Of a stretch of DNA of 64,000 nucleotides, positions 22,301-33,100 are shown in pieces. The DNA comes from Cyanodermella asteris (lineage: Eukaryota > Ascomycota > Lecanoromycetes > Ostropales > Stictidaceae), in assembly GCA_900618795.1 (NCBI GenBank), contig UYJD01000003.1:344262-408261 (forward strand), given 5' to 3'. Position 1 is the stretch's first letter, and each line of letters opens with the position of its first letter. The notes below the pieces were generated by a model. The model made no database searches. It was not told where the DNA came from and worked only from the letters and a program-made list of their open reading frames with translations. The position numbers and the translations under genes are program-made.

Positions 22301-23752
22301 GTCAAGGTCTACCAAACGCTGTCGGAAATCGTCACCAAAGTGTGTGTCACACATCCGCAGCAATCATTGTGGGCGCTTCTTGCAATGATTCGGTCAACAC
22401 AAAGAGATCGCATGCAACGTGGTCAGCAATGTCTTGCCAAAGTTCAAGACTCGGCAAAGCGGAAAAGCGCGGCTGTTGCGACTGAAGTCAGCGATTACAT
22501 CCGTCAGGGCGCTAGCACAACTGAGCAGCTGCTTACATTGTGCAACGCAGATCTTAAGAAGTTTCCCCGAGGACAAAAGACCTTGAGCATGAAGGAGCTG
22601 GGCTTTTCCCACAAGCAAGCAAGTCCTTGTAGGCTTGTCGTACCTGTACAGTCTGGTCTTGCTCTCTCGCTCCCCCCTGCAATTGACGGGGTGAGCACGA
22701 GGCAACACAAAGCCTTCAGCAAGGAAGTCGTCACAATTAAAGCGTTCCTTGACGATGTACTGCTTATGAGTTCACTACAGCGGCCACGAAAAGTCGATAT
22801 CCTGGGCAGTGATGGCAGGAGATACAGCTTGCTCTGCAAACCCAAAGACGACCTGCGACTCGATCAGAGGCTGCTTGAGTTTAACGCTATGATCGAGCGT
22901 CTGCTCAAGAAGGATGCCGAGAGCAGCAAGCGGCGTTTGTATGTCAAGACCTATGCTGTGACACCGCTCAACGAAGAGTGCGGCCTGATCGAGTGGGTTG
23001 ACGGGCTGAAGACCCATCGTGACATCCTCCTACAACTGTATAAAGACCACGGCATTCATCCGCAATACCAGGAAATTGGGCAGCTGCTCGAAGAAGCTAT
23101 TGGAGGCAATATCTCCAAATTTGACAACGACGTTATGGGAATGTTTCCTAATGTCTTCCATGAATGGTTCACCGACACGTTCCCAGAGCCCGAAGCATGG
23201 TACAATGCCCGGCTGCGGTACACAAGATCAGCAGCCGTCATGTCAATGGTGGGCCACGCCCTCGGACTGGGAGACCGTCACAGCGAGAACATCATGGTCG
23301 AAGAAGGGAACGGCGGTGTCATGCATGTGGACTTCAATTGTCTCTTTGATAAGGGCTTGACCTTCGAAAAGCCTGAGAAAGTGCCGTTCAGATTGACATC
23401 GAACATGGTAAGCGCCTTCGGCGCTCACGGCTACGAGGGACCTTTCCGCAAAGCATGTGAGCTAACCATGGGTCTGTTGCGGCATAACGAAGACACGTTC
23501 ATGACCATCCTGGAGCAGTTTTTGCACGATCCAACAATTGACCTCATGGGAATGAGGAAGAAGAGGACGAATGTGGACGTGGCAAATACGCCAGAAGGTG
23601 TCCTAGAGCAAGTGCGAAACAAGCTGAGAGGAATGCTGCCAAAGGAGTCGGTGCCATTGTCTATTGAAGGATATGTGGAGCATCTGATCTTACAAGCAAG
23701 AGATTCGTTCAATCTGGCGAGTATGTACATAGGCTGGTGTGCCTTCTTGTGA
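16382..23752 (+). CDS. mec1: ATR/Mec1-type checkpoint kinase (phosphatidylinositol 3-kinase-related)
   Basis: 2456 residues in a single uninterrupted exon. Apical nuclear kinase of the DNA-damage and replication checkpoint, recruited by its partner (Ddc2/ATRIP) to RPA-coated single-stranded DNA; called UvsB in Aspergillus and Mus-9 in Neurospora. The N-terminal two thirds are helical-repeat sequence, and the region around residues 1350-1900 fits the FAT domain. The kinase domain has LLCKPKDDLRLDQR near residue 2145, the catalytic loop GLGDRHSENIM near 2294, HVDFNCLFDKG (metal site) near 2312 and an activation segment with PFRLTSNMVSAFG. The last ~32 residues are the FATC tail, ending FNLASMYIGWCAFL. 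Length and FATC match ATR rather than ATM or TOR. The start is the first in-frame ATG. Confidence 0.96.
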   Translation: MENTMNGTANGHAQFAINGIGAGPPHSTLAAQIVENIQHSRPRRERTDDLQNLLDEFLRAGPEAFAGTDLPTRYQLIGVLLKACVKNLSSVGPFDDIDAINRQSVQVLEAVQHTITQSADVLLFVPDAISSVDHLSAPFFLSLLPRLFHFVGDNYDERIAHASLDAVKACLRAESKGSFLKAVAKPITRYVHHTIQDVVRLLGHGQLPSVSVPSDQSLAAVWSLSDVRCVPRLQVPEPRLSWLCAVAIRLLDLQVPELRPKRKSPVHFDLEPLKHAARLVQSLRRRQTLLQNNARSGPLYKGLLSTLRRCLIMPTQRTPQRQILSIMVPAMADLLEQILSNKLLLEIVQDEACFALSCLFTTYAAKIEQRSVFSDNFTAYLQSLLDSPGDWTSTSLDLRLSFALVSLTILERDLDGSAEAYISQIKSIPLALELSAASQSLDVNNPSTQSVDSRPRKRLRLAILPENRLESHPRSALEAILTERGLASIGDNAIGDSWKRLPGDGDPVQSLLLVEMGRAICQSNSGSNDRTCLKCDVVVESVSLDGEAHDQAFCDYCFAVLTSMATVHPDQPPSELLIKSPLSRTIALSILDRLLSHSKNPSHFSLEGSALGKWCQQCLLSKFKEVRVLAGKTLRRYMSFNSDSEVSRRNRVISLDTLRKVSERSTVQEHETCIWALGQLANLNPGHDEMNIILFKLVDYLSHPNPLVSGLAYDELLRLANHEPATAKRLLEPFWNTIAVKVVGDLVTRPSAIQRLCDILGVSVAFFLSYTRLHTVPYMVLTKKRDVLERIAAATVRPDDSPSTVLQVCLTTDQLPLLLARILMEPSPDLASLMQNLLSHASAEFDGMDVFDLLKIDQAPIAFEIFQRAGELGDDHTEQVRKAIAFLAENGQRRQGSSSRRPTRKSTDNTTQLIHSFFEAHDLAIIKSLSDIVTEVERPQILPDRRRCLVGIRQMIAVAGDSLSRASIQLSACLRSTVANPDLCDDGFAAWTLMMKSFEDTGSLVDPTFALIERNWKIFSLSTQQKAQDLIAWVFSEQREYLNDFIHELPSLGDIPLLSKYETEIVKFKAQLDQKRTVLSFINRLQPEDPDVTRRTLEELEAWLESNASFIQQAAQLERPEHIVGNVLQTLLDTCVRHASVDKEIALLCARCLGLIGCLDPSRIELSRDSREIVVLSNFSDRNETVDFVAFFLQEVIVPSFLSNMSTRSQNFLGFAMQELLQVCEFKFSSSRGIEDTDSYRKWMKMTEESRAVLMPFMNSRYTLREGNPGSDKKYPIFSPEKGHDEWLRELCFDLLRKAQGTNAAMVFSICKRIVRGQDIAIASFLLPFIVLNILVGDELEHRADIGTEFMHVLGCPLQDKPRDVQDNIILCSQNMFRTLDYLSKWMQKKRTFLAKYRIAQAERQNSEHSIQVVQSLLDGTPAEIMASRAVECRNYSRALFYWEQYMRQWLDQNVERLKQEPQASDFLYEKLQEIYVAIDEPDGIEGASANVHMFDITQQVMEHRKAGKWTAVQSWNELQVAEEPGNEQAQSALLSSIRETGQYEVLLNEFSAMTMSESAAAACRPLMIEACWETSNWERLKTFVSKDKAKQGADFTSGVGSALQALYEENKTAFENSLQTMRVELARGLSKSSVANLQTCRQTLLQLHALHEIEVIADVHGIAEQLSPELKSSLNLRLNTIGAFSSDKQYVLGLRRAAMELSPPGCYALDLSASLLESARLFRKQGQMPQAFKAILRAELLDDESATIEHARLLWKDGNHRKAIQSLEGAIQTHAFALRATSAVIEDSVAQTAADSQKQQNILEAKAKLLHARWVDKAGQTQSDAIIKEYQNACQLHSRWEKGQYYLGRHYDKLLESERMKPPGKIAQTVLTGELAKHVIENYIRGMAWGVRYVYQTLPRCLTLWCEMGSMADQPPESKYGTDEVFRAHIIKNRRKIFDLTQSQLKKYIDRLPAWIFYTALSQVCARICHANVKVYQTLSEIVTKVCVTHPQQSLWALLAMIRSTQRDRMQRGQQCLAKVQDSAKRKSAAVATEVSDYIRQGASTTEQLLTLCNADLKKFPRGQKTLSMKELGFSHKQASPCRLVVPVQSGLALSLPPAIDGVSTRQHKAFSKEVVTIKAFLDDVLLMSSLQRPRKVDILGSDGRRYSLLCKPKDDLRLDQRLLEFNAMIERLLKKDAESSKRRLYVKTYAVTPLNEECGLIEWVDGLKTHRDILLQLYKDHGIHPQYQEIGQLLEEAIGGNISKFDNDVMGMFPNVFHEWFTDTFPEPEAWYNARLRYTRSAAVMSMVGHALGLGDRHSENIMVEEGNGGVMHVDFNCLFDKGLTFEKPEKVPFRLTSNMVSAFGAHGYEGPFRKACELTMGLLRHNEDTFMTILEQFLHDPTIDLMGMRKKRTNVDVANTPEGVLEQVRNKLRGMLPKESVPLSIEGYVEHLILQARDSFNLASMYIGWCAFL

Positions 23753-24399
23753 GATTTGACATCTTGTCAGATTTGAGAGCTAAATGTGCTAAGAACTTGG
23801 AAGATGAGAGGCGCCGTCTTGCGGTGCCCAGCGTACAATACAATTTGAAACGGCTGTTGAATGATAGAACCTCTCTCCGTGACTCAATGACTTGCTGGAA
23901 CCAGCCTGGCGTGTCCCGGATCTATATCCTGCGCGATTTCAGGGCCCGTGGGACCCTCGATCGACGACACTGACAGGTACTTGAGGCAGAAGAGCCATCC
24001 CAGCGGGCCCCAAAGTTATTGCAGCCTTGCCACGGTGATTGCGTAAATCGATGATTTGCAGCATCATAGCATGGCCCGACATCGCCTGCTGCACAGCTTC
24101 GCCCCATCCTTTCCCAAGACGGTAAGACAGGCCCAGCTGTTGCCGAGCACGCCTTTTTGCTTAGTTCTGCTAGGAAGCTCTTCTTAATCCAAGCGTTTCC
24201 CAGGAGCTTGTGCATGCTCTAGTCTCCTCGAGGCGTAGGAATCCAGACATGCTCTTCTCGCAAGGCTTGAGGCTTCTTCGATCCAGACGTCACCGTCTCT
24301 GAGACTCAGAACCTCATCCAATAGGTGACGCTTCCTTACCCAGCTCATGTCATTAACCCGAAGGTCCATCTCTTGCATACCCCAAACAATTCACTGCAT
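23753..24399. other. Intergenic, convergent 3' regions
   Basis: Between ATR (+) and COX16 (-). No gene recognised. Confidence 0.6.
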
Positions 24400-24750
24400 T
24401 CACCTCAAAATCCCGTTCCCCTCCCCCTTCAATCTCTCCACCCTCTTATTCTCCCAATTCTCCAAGTCCTTCCCGGCCAGCTTCGCATACTCCTCCGCCA
24501 TGGTCGTCTTATCCACCCTCCGACTGCCCTTGCCGAGCCCGAGCCTCTCTTCTTCCGTCACGCTCTGCACTTTGCGGTCGTGCCGCTCGTATCGGATCGC
24601 GGTCGTGGGCGTCAGGAAGAAGCTGCCGGCGAGCATGGTGAAGATGAAGGGTAGGCCGAAAAGTGCAAAGGGATGGTTCTTGAGCGCGGCGCGATAGCGA
24701 GTTTGGGCGGAGTAGCCGCCGTTAAAGGGGCGCGAGGAGAATACAGGCAT
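24400..24750 (-). CDS. cox16: COX16, cytochrome c oxidase assembly protein
   Basis: 116 residues, intronless, the usual length for fungal Cox16. A single membrane helix (FALFGLPFIFTMLAGSFFL) is followed by the family signature TPTTAIRYERHDRKVQSV, then an EEERLGLGKGSRRVD stretch and KDLENWENKRVERLKGE. It sits in the mitochondrial inner membrane and helps assemble complex IV (Cox1/Cox2 maturation) by family knowledge. No long presequence; the helix and its basic N-terminal flank probably serve for import. Confidence 0.93.
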   Translation of the reverse strand: MPVFSSRPFNGGYSAQTRYRAALKNHPFALFGLPFIFTMLAGSFFLTPTTAIRYERHDRKVQSVTEEERLGLGKGSRRVDKTTMAEEYAKLAGKDLENWENKRVERLKGEGNGILR

Positions 24751-25774
24751 TGTTGGTCGTGTCTGAGGGGGGAGTGGAGATGAAGATCGGGGCGTCGGCT
24801 TGGAGAAGGGAGTTTGGTGTGATAGGGGACCGCTGAGTGAGGGAGGAATTGGGTCAAAGCTCGAGGTCGAGGTTGGTGAGTCTCAGCCTGAGCAATATGG
24901 AGGCATGAGCTGATTGCCGAGTGGTGGACCTCCGATGTGATAGAAGGACCTTAGTCAGAAGTGAGAGGTGAGGAGATGATGCTGATTTACTTGCGTGGAC
25001 GGATGGAACGATCTGACGATTTGAGGATCTGCAGCCGTGCGTTGCCTCTGCAAGTGAGATGCCAAGCGCAGCGGAGCACTGTTCCGACGAGCAATTAAGC
25101 TCAAAGTGTGGGGCAAGCGGGTAGGCGAGGGAAAGTCGACGTGGGTGATGTCGTGTCAGCTATGTATTTTACGAGGTAAGGTATTGGAATAGAACGGCGG
25201 CTATGTGCTGTTGGATTGGACTACAAATCTCTAATGTGACGACAAGCCTCTGGAACTATCGACTAGTCCAAAGCTAGATGGGCCAATTCTACTGTGAAAA
25301 TTGATCGCGGTGTGGACTGGGTTGGTGCTCGACTAGCAACCTGCCCGACTCTGAAACACTGGCGGAAAGTGGCTTTCGAGGTATGCCCTTGGTAGGAAGA
25401 CACATGGAACAGGAGGCCTTTCAATGCACTTTGAAAATGCCTCTACGGTATCACAAGACCGAGAGGTATGGAGCAGCATTGCACGTGATGGTAATTTTAA
25501 GCGCTTCTTTGTACCCGACCTATGTCCAAGCACAAGAGTAGGACTTTGTGAATACTGTGTATGGTACTTGTGTGGCATGCTGGTTCCTCCTTGCAATGTC
25601 GCGGGGTATCCTGGTCTACCATAACCTACCGACCAGCCTCTCAAACGAGATGCTATGAAATCATTTCACGTTACCAATGGCCGAGCTCAGAACATGTGAA
25701 TGCTTGCTCCATGCAGCCTCAATCCCATCTCTTCTTGCCAAGATGTCGTCACTGCCGGTGGTCAGCGTAGCCCT
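24751..25774. other. Intergenic, no gene seen
   Basis: Upstream of COX16 and downstream of the importin gene, both on the minus strand. Only short, unconvincing open frames. Confidence 0.6.
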
Positions 25775-28700
25775 CTACTGCTGAGGGTTGCCTCCATTCA
25801 TGCCGGCCTCGACTAGGGCAGCTGCCTGAGCAGCTGCTGTTGCATTCGCCTGTGCCTGATTGATGACCTGCTGTATGACGTTCTGTTCTTCAGGATTCAA
25901 AATCTTCGTCAGATTCTCATACAGTTGCGGCTGTTCCTGTTGCATCTCTGTATCGTTATCAGCGCAGCCTAGACGGTCGCTCCGATCAAAACTTACTGAG
26001 CAGCGTGTCCCGGAAGATCTGGTAAGGCTCGACCTTGTCAAGAGGGCTTTCAAGCACGTTCTCTTCATCAATCATTTCGTCGTCATCGTCATCGTCCTCA
26101 TCTGCGCCAACATGTCCAAATTTCTGGGCCTGAACCTTGGGTTAGTACAGATCACGTGTTATCGTCAAGAAAACTCACTTCCTGGTCTAAGAACTCCAAG
26201 TACGCAGCGTTTTCGTCCTTGACATCGCCTTCTTGCGCGTCGTCCTCATCACCATCTTGCCATTCAGTCTGGTCGCCTTTCCACTCGTCATCTTCCTCGG
26301 CTGATAGTTGGAAGTCGTTCTCTTTGCTGGCCTCCTCTCTGTTCTTGATTGCAGCAGGCAAAGTGGAGAATAGCTTTGTCGCCCCTTGCATCAGACGTGG
26401 CCAACCTTGCTGCACACTTGGAGGGACTTGATCAGCACGTAGGTATAGTAGAGCAGTAATGGCGAGGATTGAAAGCTTCTTGTCATGAACCCGTGTGAAC
26501 GAGTCGATGTTGGAGAACCAGAGGCTGAAGAACTTATTCGTCCATTGCTTGGCCTCCAGGACCTGGAGAGCGATGATGGGATTGTAGTAGAGGGTATTGA
26601 TGACCAGCTCAAGCAGGTAGGTCCGGTAGGATTTAACCTTGTGTTCGTTATTGGTCAAAGTGACCATGCCGAGTTCAACAAATAGAGGAATGTACTGGTC
26701 GATGTGGCCTTTGAGATTGAGCATCAAGCACTCCGCTAACTTGCATGCACATATCCTATCCATGTTACCCACACGCGTTGTGTCTGAGAACATATCCTGA
26801 CACATCCCGATGAGGGCCTGCTGGTAGTCGACACTTGATATGATTGTTGGGGCACCGAAAGTGACAAAGTTCTCAAGCGCGGGAAGCATATCCTCCAAAT
26901 AGAGCTCAGCGCCACTCTTGAAAGTCCTTTGCATGATCTCGAAGCATGACCACATCGTAGGAGAGATAGCCTTGGCTGAGAAAGTGCAACTATCAATTAT
27001 CTCGAAGACCTCATTGAACAAGTCGTAAAGCTTATTCTCGAGAGTGATCTGAATGACCGGCATGAGAATGGTTTCCAGGTGCTCAAGGACGTCTGGAGTG
27101 CTCTCTAATGTCAAGATCAAGGTGCCAATGGTCTGAAGGACGCCCAATGCGGTAATGCTCTTGTCATCAAGAAAGTCCCCGTACAGCTCATCGCCTTCCT
27201 TTGTCGCTTGCTTCTCAAGGAGCTCGCGAATAATTCGTAGGTAGGTGTCGCGTAGCTGCTCCGTAAGCGCCACAGCGAATGGAGTAAGCTCCGCGGAGAA
27301 GACTTCCACGAAGTCTTCCATGACTTGAGCGAGGGCGTCAACGTCCACGTCGTTCGCAAGCTTCAAGAGCTGCTGCATGATTTGAGGGATGCTCTGGCGC
27401 ATTTCCTTGTGAATCACGTCGTGCCGAATCAGATTCTGAAGAGCAAGGGCAGCCTCGATTCGAACAGGAAGCTCACTGTCTGTCAGTGATTCAAGGACGT
27501 TCTGGTATGTCATAATCAAGTTGGCCTCCTCCTTGAAATCAAGCTTCTCAAACTTCTGGAGAACATCGCAAGCCCGTGCACGGAGAAAGCCATGTTGGGA
27601 CCTGAACTCGGGGAAGACGTGTCGGACGAAGAAAAATTCCACTTGGTGGGCGATAGGGCTGTTCTTGCCCAGCAAGACCTCCGAAAGAGTTCCTATCATG
27701 CGCAGTGCTCCGTCCTTCTCGCGGGGGCTCTTCTCGGCATCAGACGCCGCTTCATATCGGTTGACAATATCATTGATGAAAGTGAGGAGGCTGAAAGTCT
27801 GCTTCTTGCGGCTCTTAGTAAGGGACACTAGGAATGTTGAAGCAGCTACATCAGGAGCGGAGACTTCCTCGTAATAGTTTAGTTTCCGGTGTACGTATTC
27901 CTGGGGTTCTTCTTGGAAAAGTTCCAGATCTTCGTCCGACATGCACAGAACAGGAAAGATAAGATGGGAAATGAGGTTATCGATATTGGGTTTGAGGTGC
28001 TCCCACGTCGACTTGGGCTTGACGCACTCGTCAAGGAATTGGATGGTGTATGAGAGAGCGGGCCGGCTCAACCAGACAGTCTTCTGAACCCACTTTTCGA
28101 TCTCGGACAAATAGGCCTTGAGAATTTCGGGCGCATAATCGGTGATGAACATATTGGCAAACTGTTTGAACTCCGGCTCGGCTTTCTTGGTCGGCACGGT
28201 CGGATTGCCGTAGCGGACAAACAGGCGGTTGAGATTTGCGTATGCCCACTTCTTGGCCTTCCACCAGTGATTTTGTTCCCTTTCGACGAGATCTTCCGGC
28301 ATGGAGCAGGCGGGCGGGGGCTTGTTGACTGTGCGGATAAACATAGTACACCACCCCACCATTTGCTGTTGCGACATGAGGTATGTTGGAAGCTCGAAGT
28401 AGATGGCCTGCTTGTAGGATTTGATGACCAGACGCAGCATCTCGGCAGCCTCCAAGCTCTCCTGGTCCAACATATTTGTACCTATGGACAGCAACTGGTC
28501 GAAACAGACCTGGACTATCCGATCAAACTCTTGTCTATGATCCCCCGCCTTGAATCGATAAGTCCTGCATATTGCCAACACGCATTGCAGACCCGTGAAA
28601 ACCTCGCTTGCATTCTGAGTTCGTAATAGTTGCATGGAGATGTCCAAGAAATCCGGCCATCGGGCTGGGAAATCGTATTGTAGGATCTTTTGGAGGGCGG

Positions 28701-29138
28701 GAATCAGGTTGGCGCGGATCTTCGCATCGGAGGCAGCAACAACGGGCAACAGACGTTGTCGCAATGCGGGCTTCTCATCTTCGGGCACTGGTTTCGTTGT
28801 AGGAGGCTCGTCTGCAGGCGACCAACCGCGGTTGACCTTGTTCTTGAAGTAAATGGCAGCTGTGGCGGCGTGGTCAGTGTGTGCGGTAGGGATTTTGAGG
28901 GGCTCAAGGCAACGAACCTGAAAGTCGCACCCCAGGATCCTGCTCCGCTTGCAGAACGTCTAGCAGGGCGCTCGTGAAGCCGGGCTGGTCTTCGGCCTGT
29001 GGTACAAGTCAGTAGAGGTGGAGAGATCGTGCAGAGGGCAGGACGCACATAGCGTAAGTCGAGCTCGGCTTGCTGTCGGACTGGCTGACTGGGGTCAAGG
29101 GTTGCCTTGATGCGGTCCCTGATGGCGCCGACATCCAT
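25775..29138 (-). CDS. Importin-7/8-type karyopherin beta (Sxm1/Nmd5-like)
   Basis: 1051 residues, five exons: 29138-29049, 28996-28918, 28859-26179, 26129-25997 and 25947-25775. The N-terminal importin-beta (IBN) region reads QQAELDLRYAEDQPGF, then RLSAAIYFKNKVNRGW, and HEAT repeats run through the protein (LIPALQKILQYDFPARWPDF is typical of importin 7/8). Near the C-terminus lie acidic stretches (EEDDEWKGDQTEWQDGDEDD; DEDDDDDDEMIDEEN), as in Nmd5/Sxm1, which bind cargo and Ran. It carries proteins such as ribosomal proteins and stress kinases into the nucleus in yeast. The ATG context is strong (GCCGCC before ATGG). All four introns are GT-AG, 49-58 nt, and the total (3156 nt) is a whole number of codons. 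Filamentous fungi usually have one such gene, so I do not choose between the yeast names. Confidence 0.92.
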
Positions 29139-30166
29139 GGCGGCCGTGTTGGAATGGAGGCGAAAGAGAATGAAAGCAAGACCAGCGATAGAAGGACCGT
29201 CGTAGGACGCAGAGAGGTGGGCAGTCAAGTCCCGTTGCAGCCAAGCTGCGAGGGCGGTCTGAAGGCAGCGAGTTCTGATAAATTTAAGTCTGTCGAGAGC
29301 GGGTGTTTTTTAATTGTTGTTGTACGGTACCGCCCGCATAAATACCCTGCCCATGTTTGGTACACTCCGACGAATCTCAATCTCCAGCGTCTGTAAGTAG
29401 TACCCAAGCACATGTCCAGGCAGTAATAGTAAGGCAATCACATCCCCTGGGGCTTGCTAGGTTGGAATCATCTCGCCATGGCTGTTGCACTTGCCTGGCT
29501 GTCGCTTTTCTGCCCCGCCCCACGCCGTCTACACGTTGACTTCCCGCCGCGACGGCAGGCCATGATTGCCCGTCAAGCTTTCAGCCCTTTTCATTTGTCT
29601 GTTGTGTTACGGTGATGCGTCCGGATGACAATGACTGCTTGTGGTCTTGTCAAGCTTCTGACCTGCCCTGAGCGGCAGATGCTATTTGGCCAATACCGGG
29701 CCCTTGCATGGTCCGCCCCCCTTGTACAACTGCAGCATCTTGTGTTCTTGTTACAGGCTGGCACGTTGTATTGCCAATGTACCCTACGCCGGCATCAGGT
29801 GGTGATAAGTCTGTAATGGTCACGTCGTCGCGTCTACGGTGCTGAAAAGCTACCCACACTTGTCTGATCGCGAGCATGTATCCGAAGCAAATAAATTCGT
29901 TCACAATAGCTGGGCATCGGAAGGTCTACAAACGCATTATTAAGGCATTAAAGTCAGATTGCGCGACCACAAGAGTGAAGGTGTTTCCGCTATGCATCGA
30001 GAGCCAATGTGGCACTAATCGTACATAAAGTCCCAATCATCTGCTCCCCAACGCCTTGCTGATTGCGGTGAAGTCTTACCGAGAGAAGTGGTGAAAGGAA
30101 CGCGGACTGAACGTTGCAAGCCCTTCCAGATCAAGCCGAAATATTGTTCGCATGATACCAATCCCT
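29139..30166. other. Intergenic, no gene seen
   Basis: Promoter region of the importin gene and 3' region of the FHA kinase gene (both -). Nothing else supported. Confidence 0.6.
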
Positions 30167-33100
30167 TCATTTCGATGCTCCAACGTTCCCCAGTGCGGTT
30201 CCGTTCCTGGCAATATCCTTGGCGATGGCTTTCTGAAGAGCATCCTCGCCCGCAAAGACCTGAAATTCATCGTTCTCATGGTCACGCTGCTCGCTCGCCG
30301 CACCAAACCAGAAGCGAACATAGAAGTTCAAATGCTCGTCGCTGCCCGCCGACTTGAAGATAGAGATCTTGTCACCAGAGCGCAACAAGCCCAGGGGGAC
30401 ATTTATCTCGTTTTGTGGCTTTCGAGTCAGAGGCACACCGTTAATATAAATTGGTCTGGAGCCACGAGTGCTGATGACAGCATAGAAGTGAGTCTTGGTC
30501 CAATCTGTGTTGGGGTCCTTGAGTCCGCGACGACCTGTCTTGGGATCCCAAAGATGTATCATGAACGCCGATTTCGATACGCGCACGTCGTTTGGATATG
30601 GATAGACGTGAGTGCAGCTCGGAGCACGGCCCCATTCAGTGAGCGGCAAGGTAATATGGAGCTCATCAATCGGGATGGAATGATGACCAGGAGTCAAGAC
30701 TCCTAGCGCAGACACAACAGATTGGTCGAGATTGGCCTGGAATGACGGTGTCGATGGTCGACTTGAATTGGTTGATGGACGTCGAGCTGGTGGGGGCATC
30801 GCAGCAGAGTCATTTGAGACAGCAGACGTATCTGCCAGGTTTCCCGGGTCACTTTGTGTCCCACCACCTTGAGTGATAAACGATTGAGCGGCCGCAGTCT
30901 TCGGAAGGGCTTGACGCTGTGGCGCATCCGAAGGGAAAGCCATATTCGCTGTAGCAAGCTTTGGGCGGGGGCGAGGTGTTATTTGGTCGGAAGAGTCGAC
31001 ATCCATACCAGCCTCAGGCGTCACAGGTCGTTGAGTGGTAGCAGATCCTGGCATCTCACGTTTTGCTGCCGCAAATCTTCCACGCTTGGAGCTGGCTTCG
31101 AGTGACTCGTCATCATCAGTCAGATGGTGTTTAACGGATGTTGCAGCGGAGGCAACATTGTTGAAGCTCGGCGCAAAAGATACCTCGCTTTCTGGTGACT
31201 TCAGCCCGTTTGCATCGACTTCGCCCTGAGCATCGCTCAAGCTTACGGCAGATTGAGCACCACGATTGCCAGCAAAACTTGCTGCATGCGAGAAGTTGCC
31301 GGCAGTTACGGCTATGGAGCGAACAGGTTGAGCTGGACTGGGTGCTCCGATAATATGTGGCGTATTCGCGGCTGAACCAAAGACACCTGACTCTGCGATT
31401 TCTCCAAAGAGCTTTCCAGGCTGTTGAGGGACGGCGGGAGTTAGTGCTGCCTCTTTGCTAGCAGTCTTTCTCTTACGCGGGCTGGAATCGGGTGGCTGCC
31501 TAGGAGTTTCTCCTCTCGCACGCAAATTGTAACGCGATGAATGTTGACTTTGCAAGTGCGACTCGGCGGGCAATTTCTTATCGGCCAGACGTATGCCGAG
31601 ACCATGTCCAGCACGCGGGAGCTCGTTGGCCTCTATCATTCCCTCATCTTCCTCGTCACTGTCATCGCGGTCGTGAATGCTGAGCTGAGAAGGATCAATA
31701 CCGGCATCTGTGTCCATATGCTCTTCAATGATCGAATCTAAGCCGGTCATCTCATCGTCACTGCTCTCCTCTTCGAATGCCAAGGACGTCGCTTCTGTCT
31801 TGAACTCATAGTCGATATCGACGACATCTGGGATGCGTTGCATGAATGGCAAGGTGAGGAGCTTCCTGGCACTCCATCGCTCGACAGGTGAAAGTGCTAG
31901 CGAATTCAAGAAGAAGGTCTCCCAATCGGGGTGAGCATCCGACTCTTCGAATTTCGTCTGGGGAAAACGCTCCTCCATAATCGAGTTCAGCATGTGAACC
32001 CCGTGATTTGCTGCTGAGGCTGAATACGGCGCCTCACCAACGACAAGGTGGAACATGACAGCTGCAAACGACCAGATATCGACGGCAACGCTGTATGGAT
32101 CGGATCGTGATCTCTTGGGATCCGGCTTCTCTCCTCGCCGTGCTTGCGCCCAGCCAGGATAAATTTCAGGGGCACAGTACAGTAGGGTGCCGCAGAAGGT
32201 CTGGTAGACAGTGTTGTCTCCTTGGCTGATGACTTTTGACAGGCCGAAATCCGTCAGTTTCACCCAAATTGGACTGAGGGCTTTCTTGAGAATGTTGTCC
32301 GGCTTGACATCACGGTGTGCGATCGCATTGTCGTGGAGGTAGGCCAGTGCATGGCACATCTGTTTCGCAACTGCACGAAGATCGACATCGCTCAGTCGTG
32401 CCGACACACCAAGGTGCTGCGTGAGGTCGCCGTAGGGCACGCATTCCATGACGATGATCAGATCGCGCGGCGTGTCGTGATGTTCGAACGAGCGAACAAT
32501 GTGCTGATGATTTATCCGCTTCAGGATGTTGAGCTCGTTGTGCATCTTCACATCCAGAACTCCATTTCTCATGAATCGTCGCTTGTCGAGTTCTTTTCCG
32601 GCAAATTCAGCGCCAGAGCGGACGTCGACCAGTTTGTAAACGGTTGCAAATGCGCCTGCCCCTATTTTAGCCACAATCTTGTACTTGCCTCCTCCATTCC
32701 ATCTCGCTCCATGATTGAACGGCATCGTGCCGGCGGTGAGAAAATCCATGTCGGCTTGATTGTTAGGAGCTTCCATTTTGATTTGTACTCCTGGCTTGGT
32801 CTTTCCTCCCGCGTGAGCCAGCTGTCCTAGATTTCGCAGGTTGGCAGTCTTTTGAGCGCGTACTCTCTTGATCTCATTGACGTATGCTCTGAGCACGTTG
32901 TTCCAGGCCATCTCGTCACGACGCTCCGGAATCTTGGTGTAAAATCGTGCAGTCCTCCGATTATCGTCCACATAAATCTCGATTATGGAACCGTTGGACA
33001 GCATTCTGCGGACAGAGTTGCCTACTACAGGCTTTTTGAATTTGAGAAGTATGTTGTCGACCATGGTACCATTCGTCGATGTGTCCTCGATCATGATCAC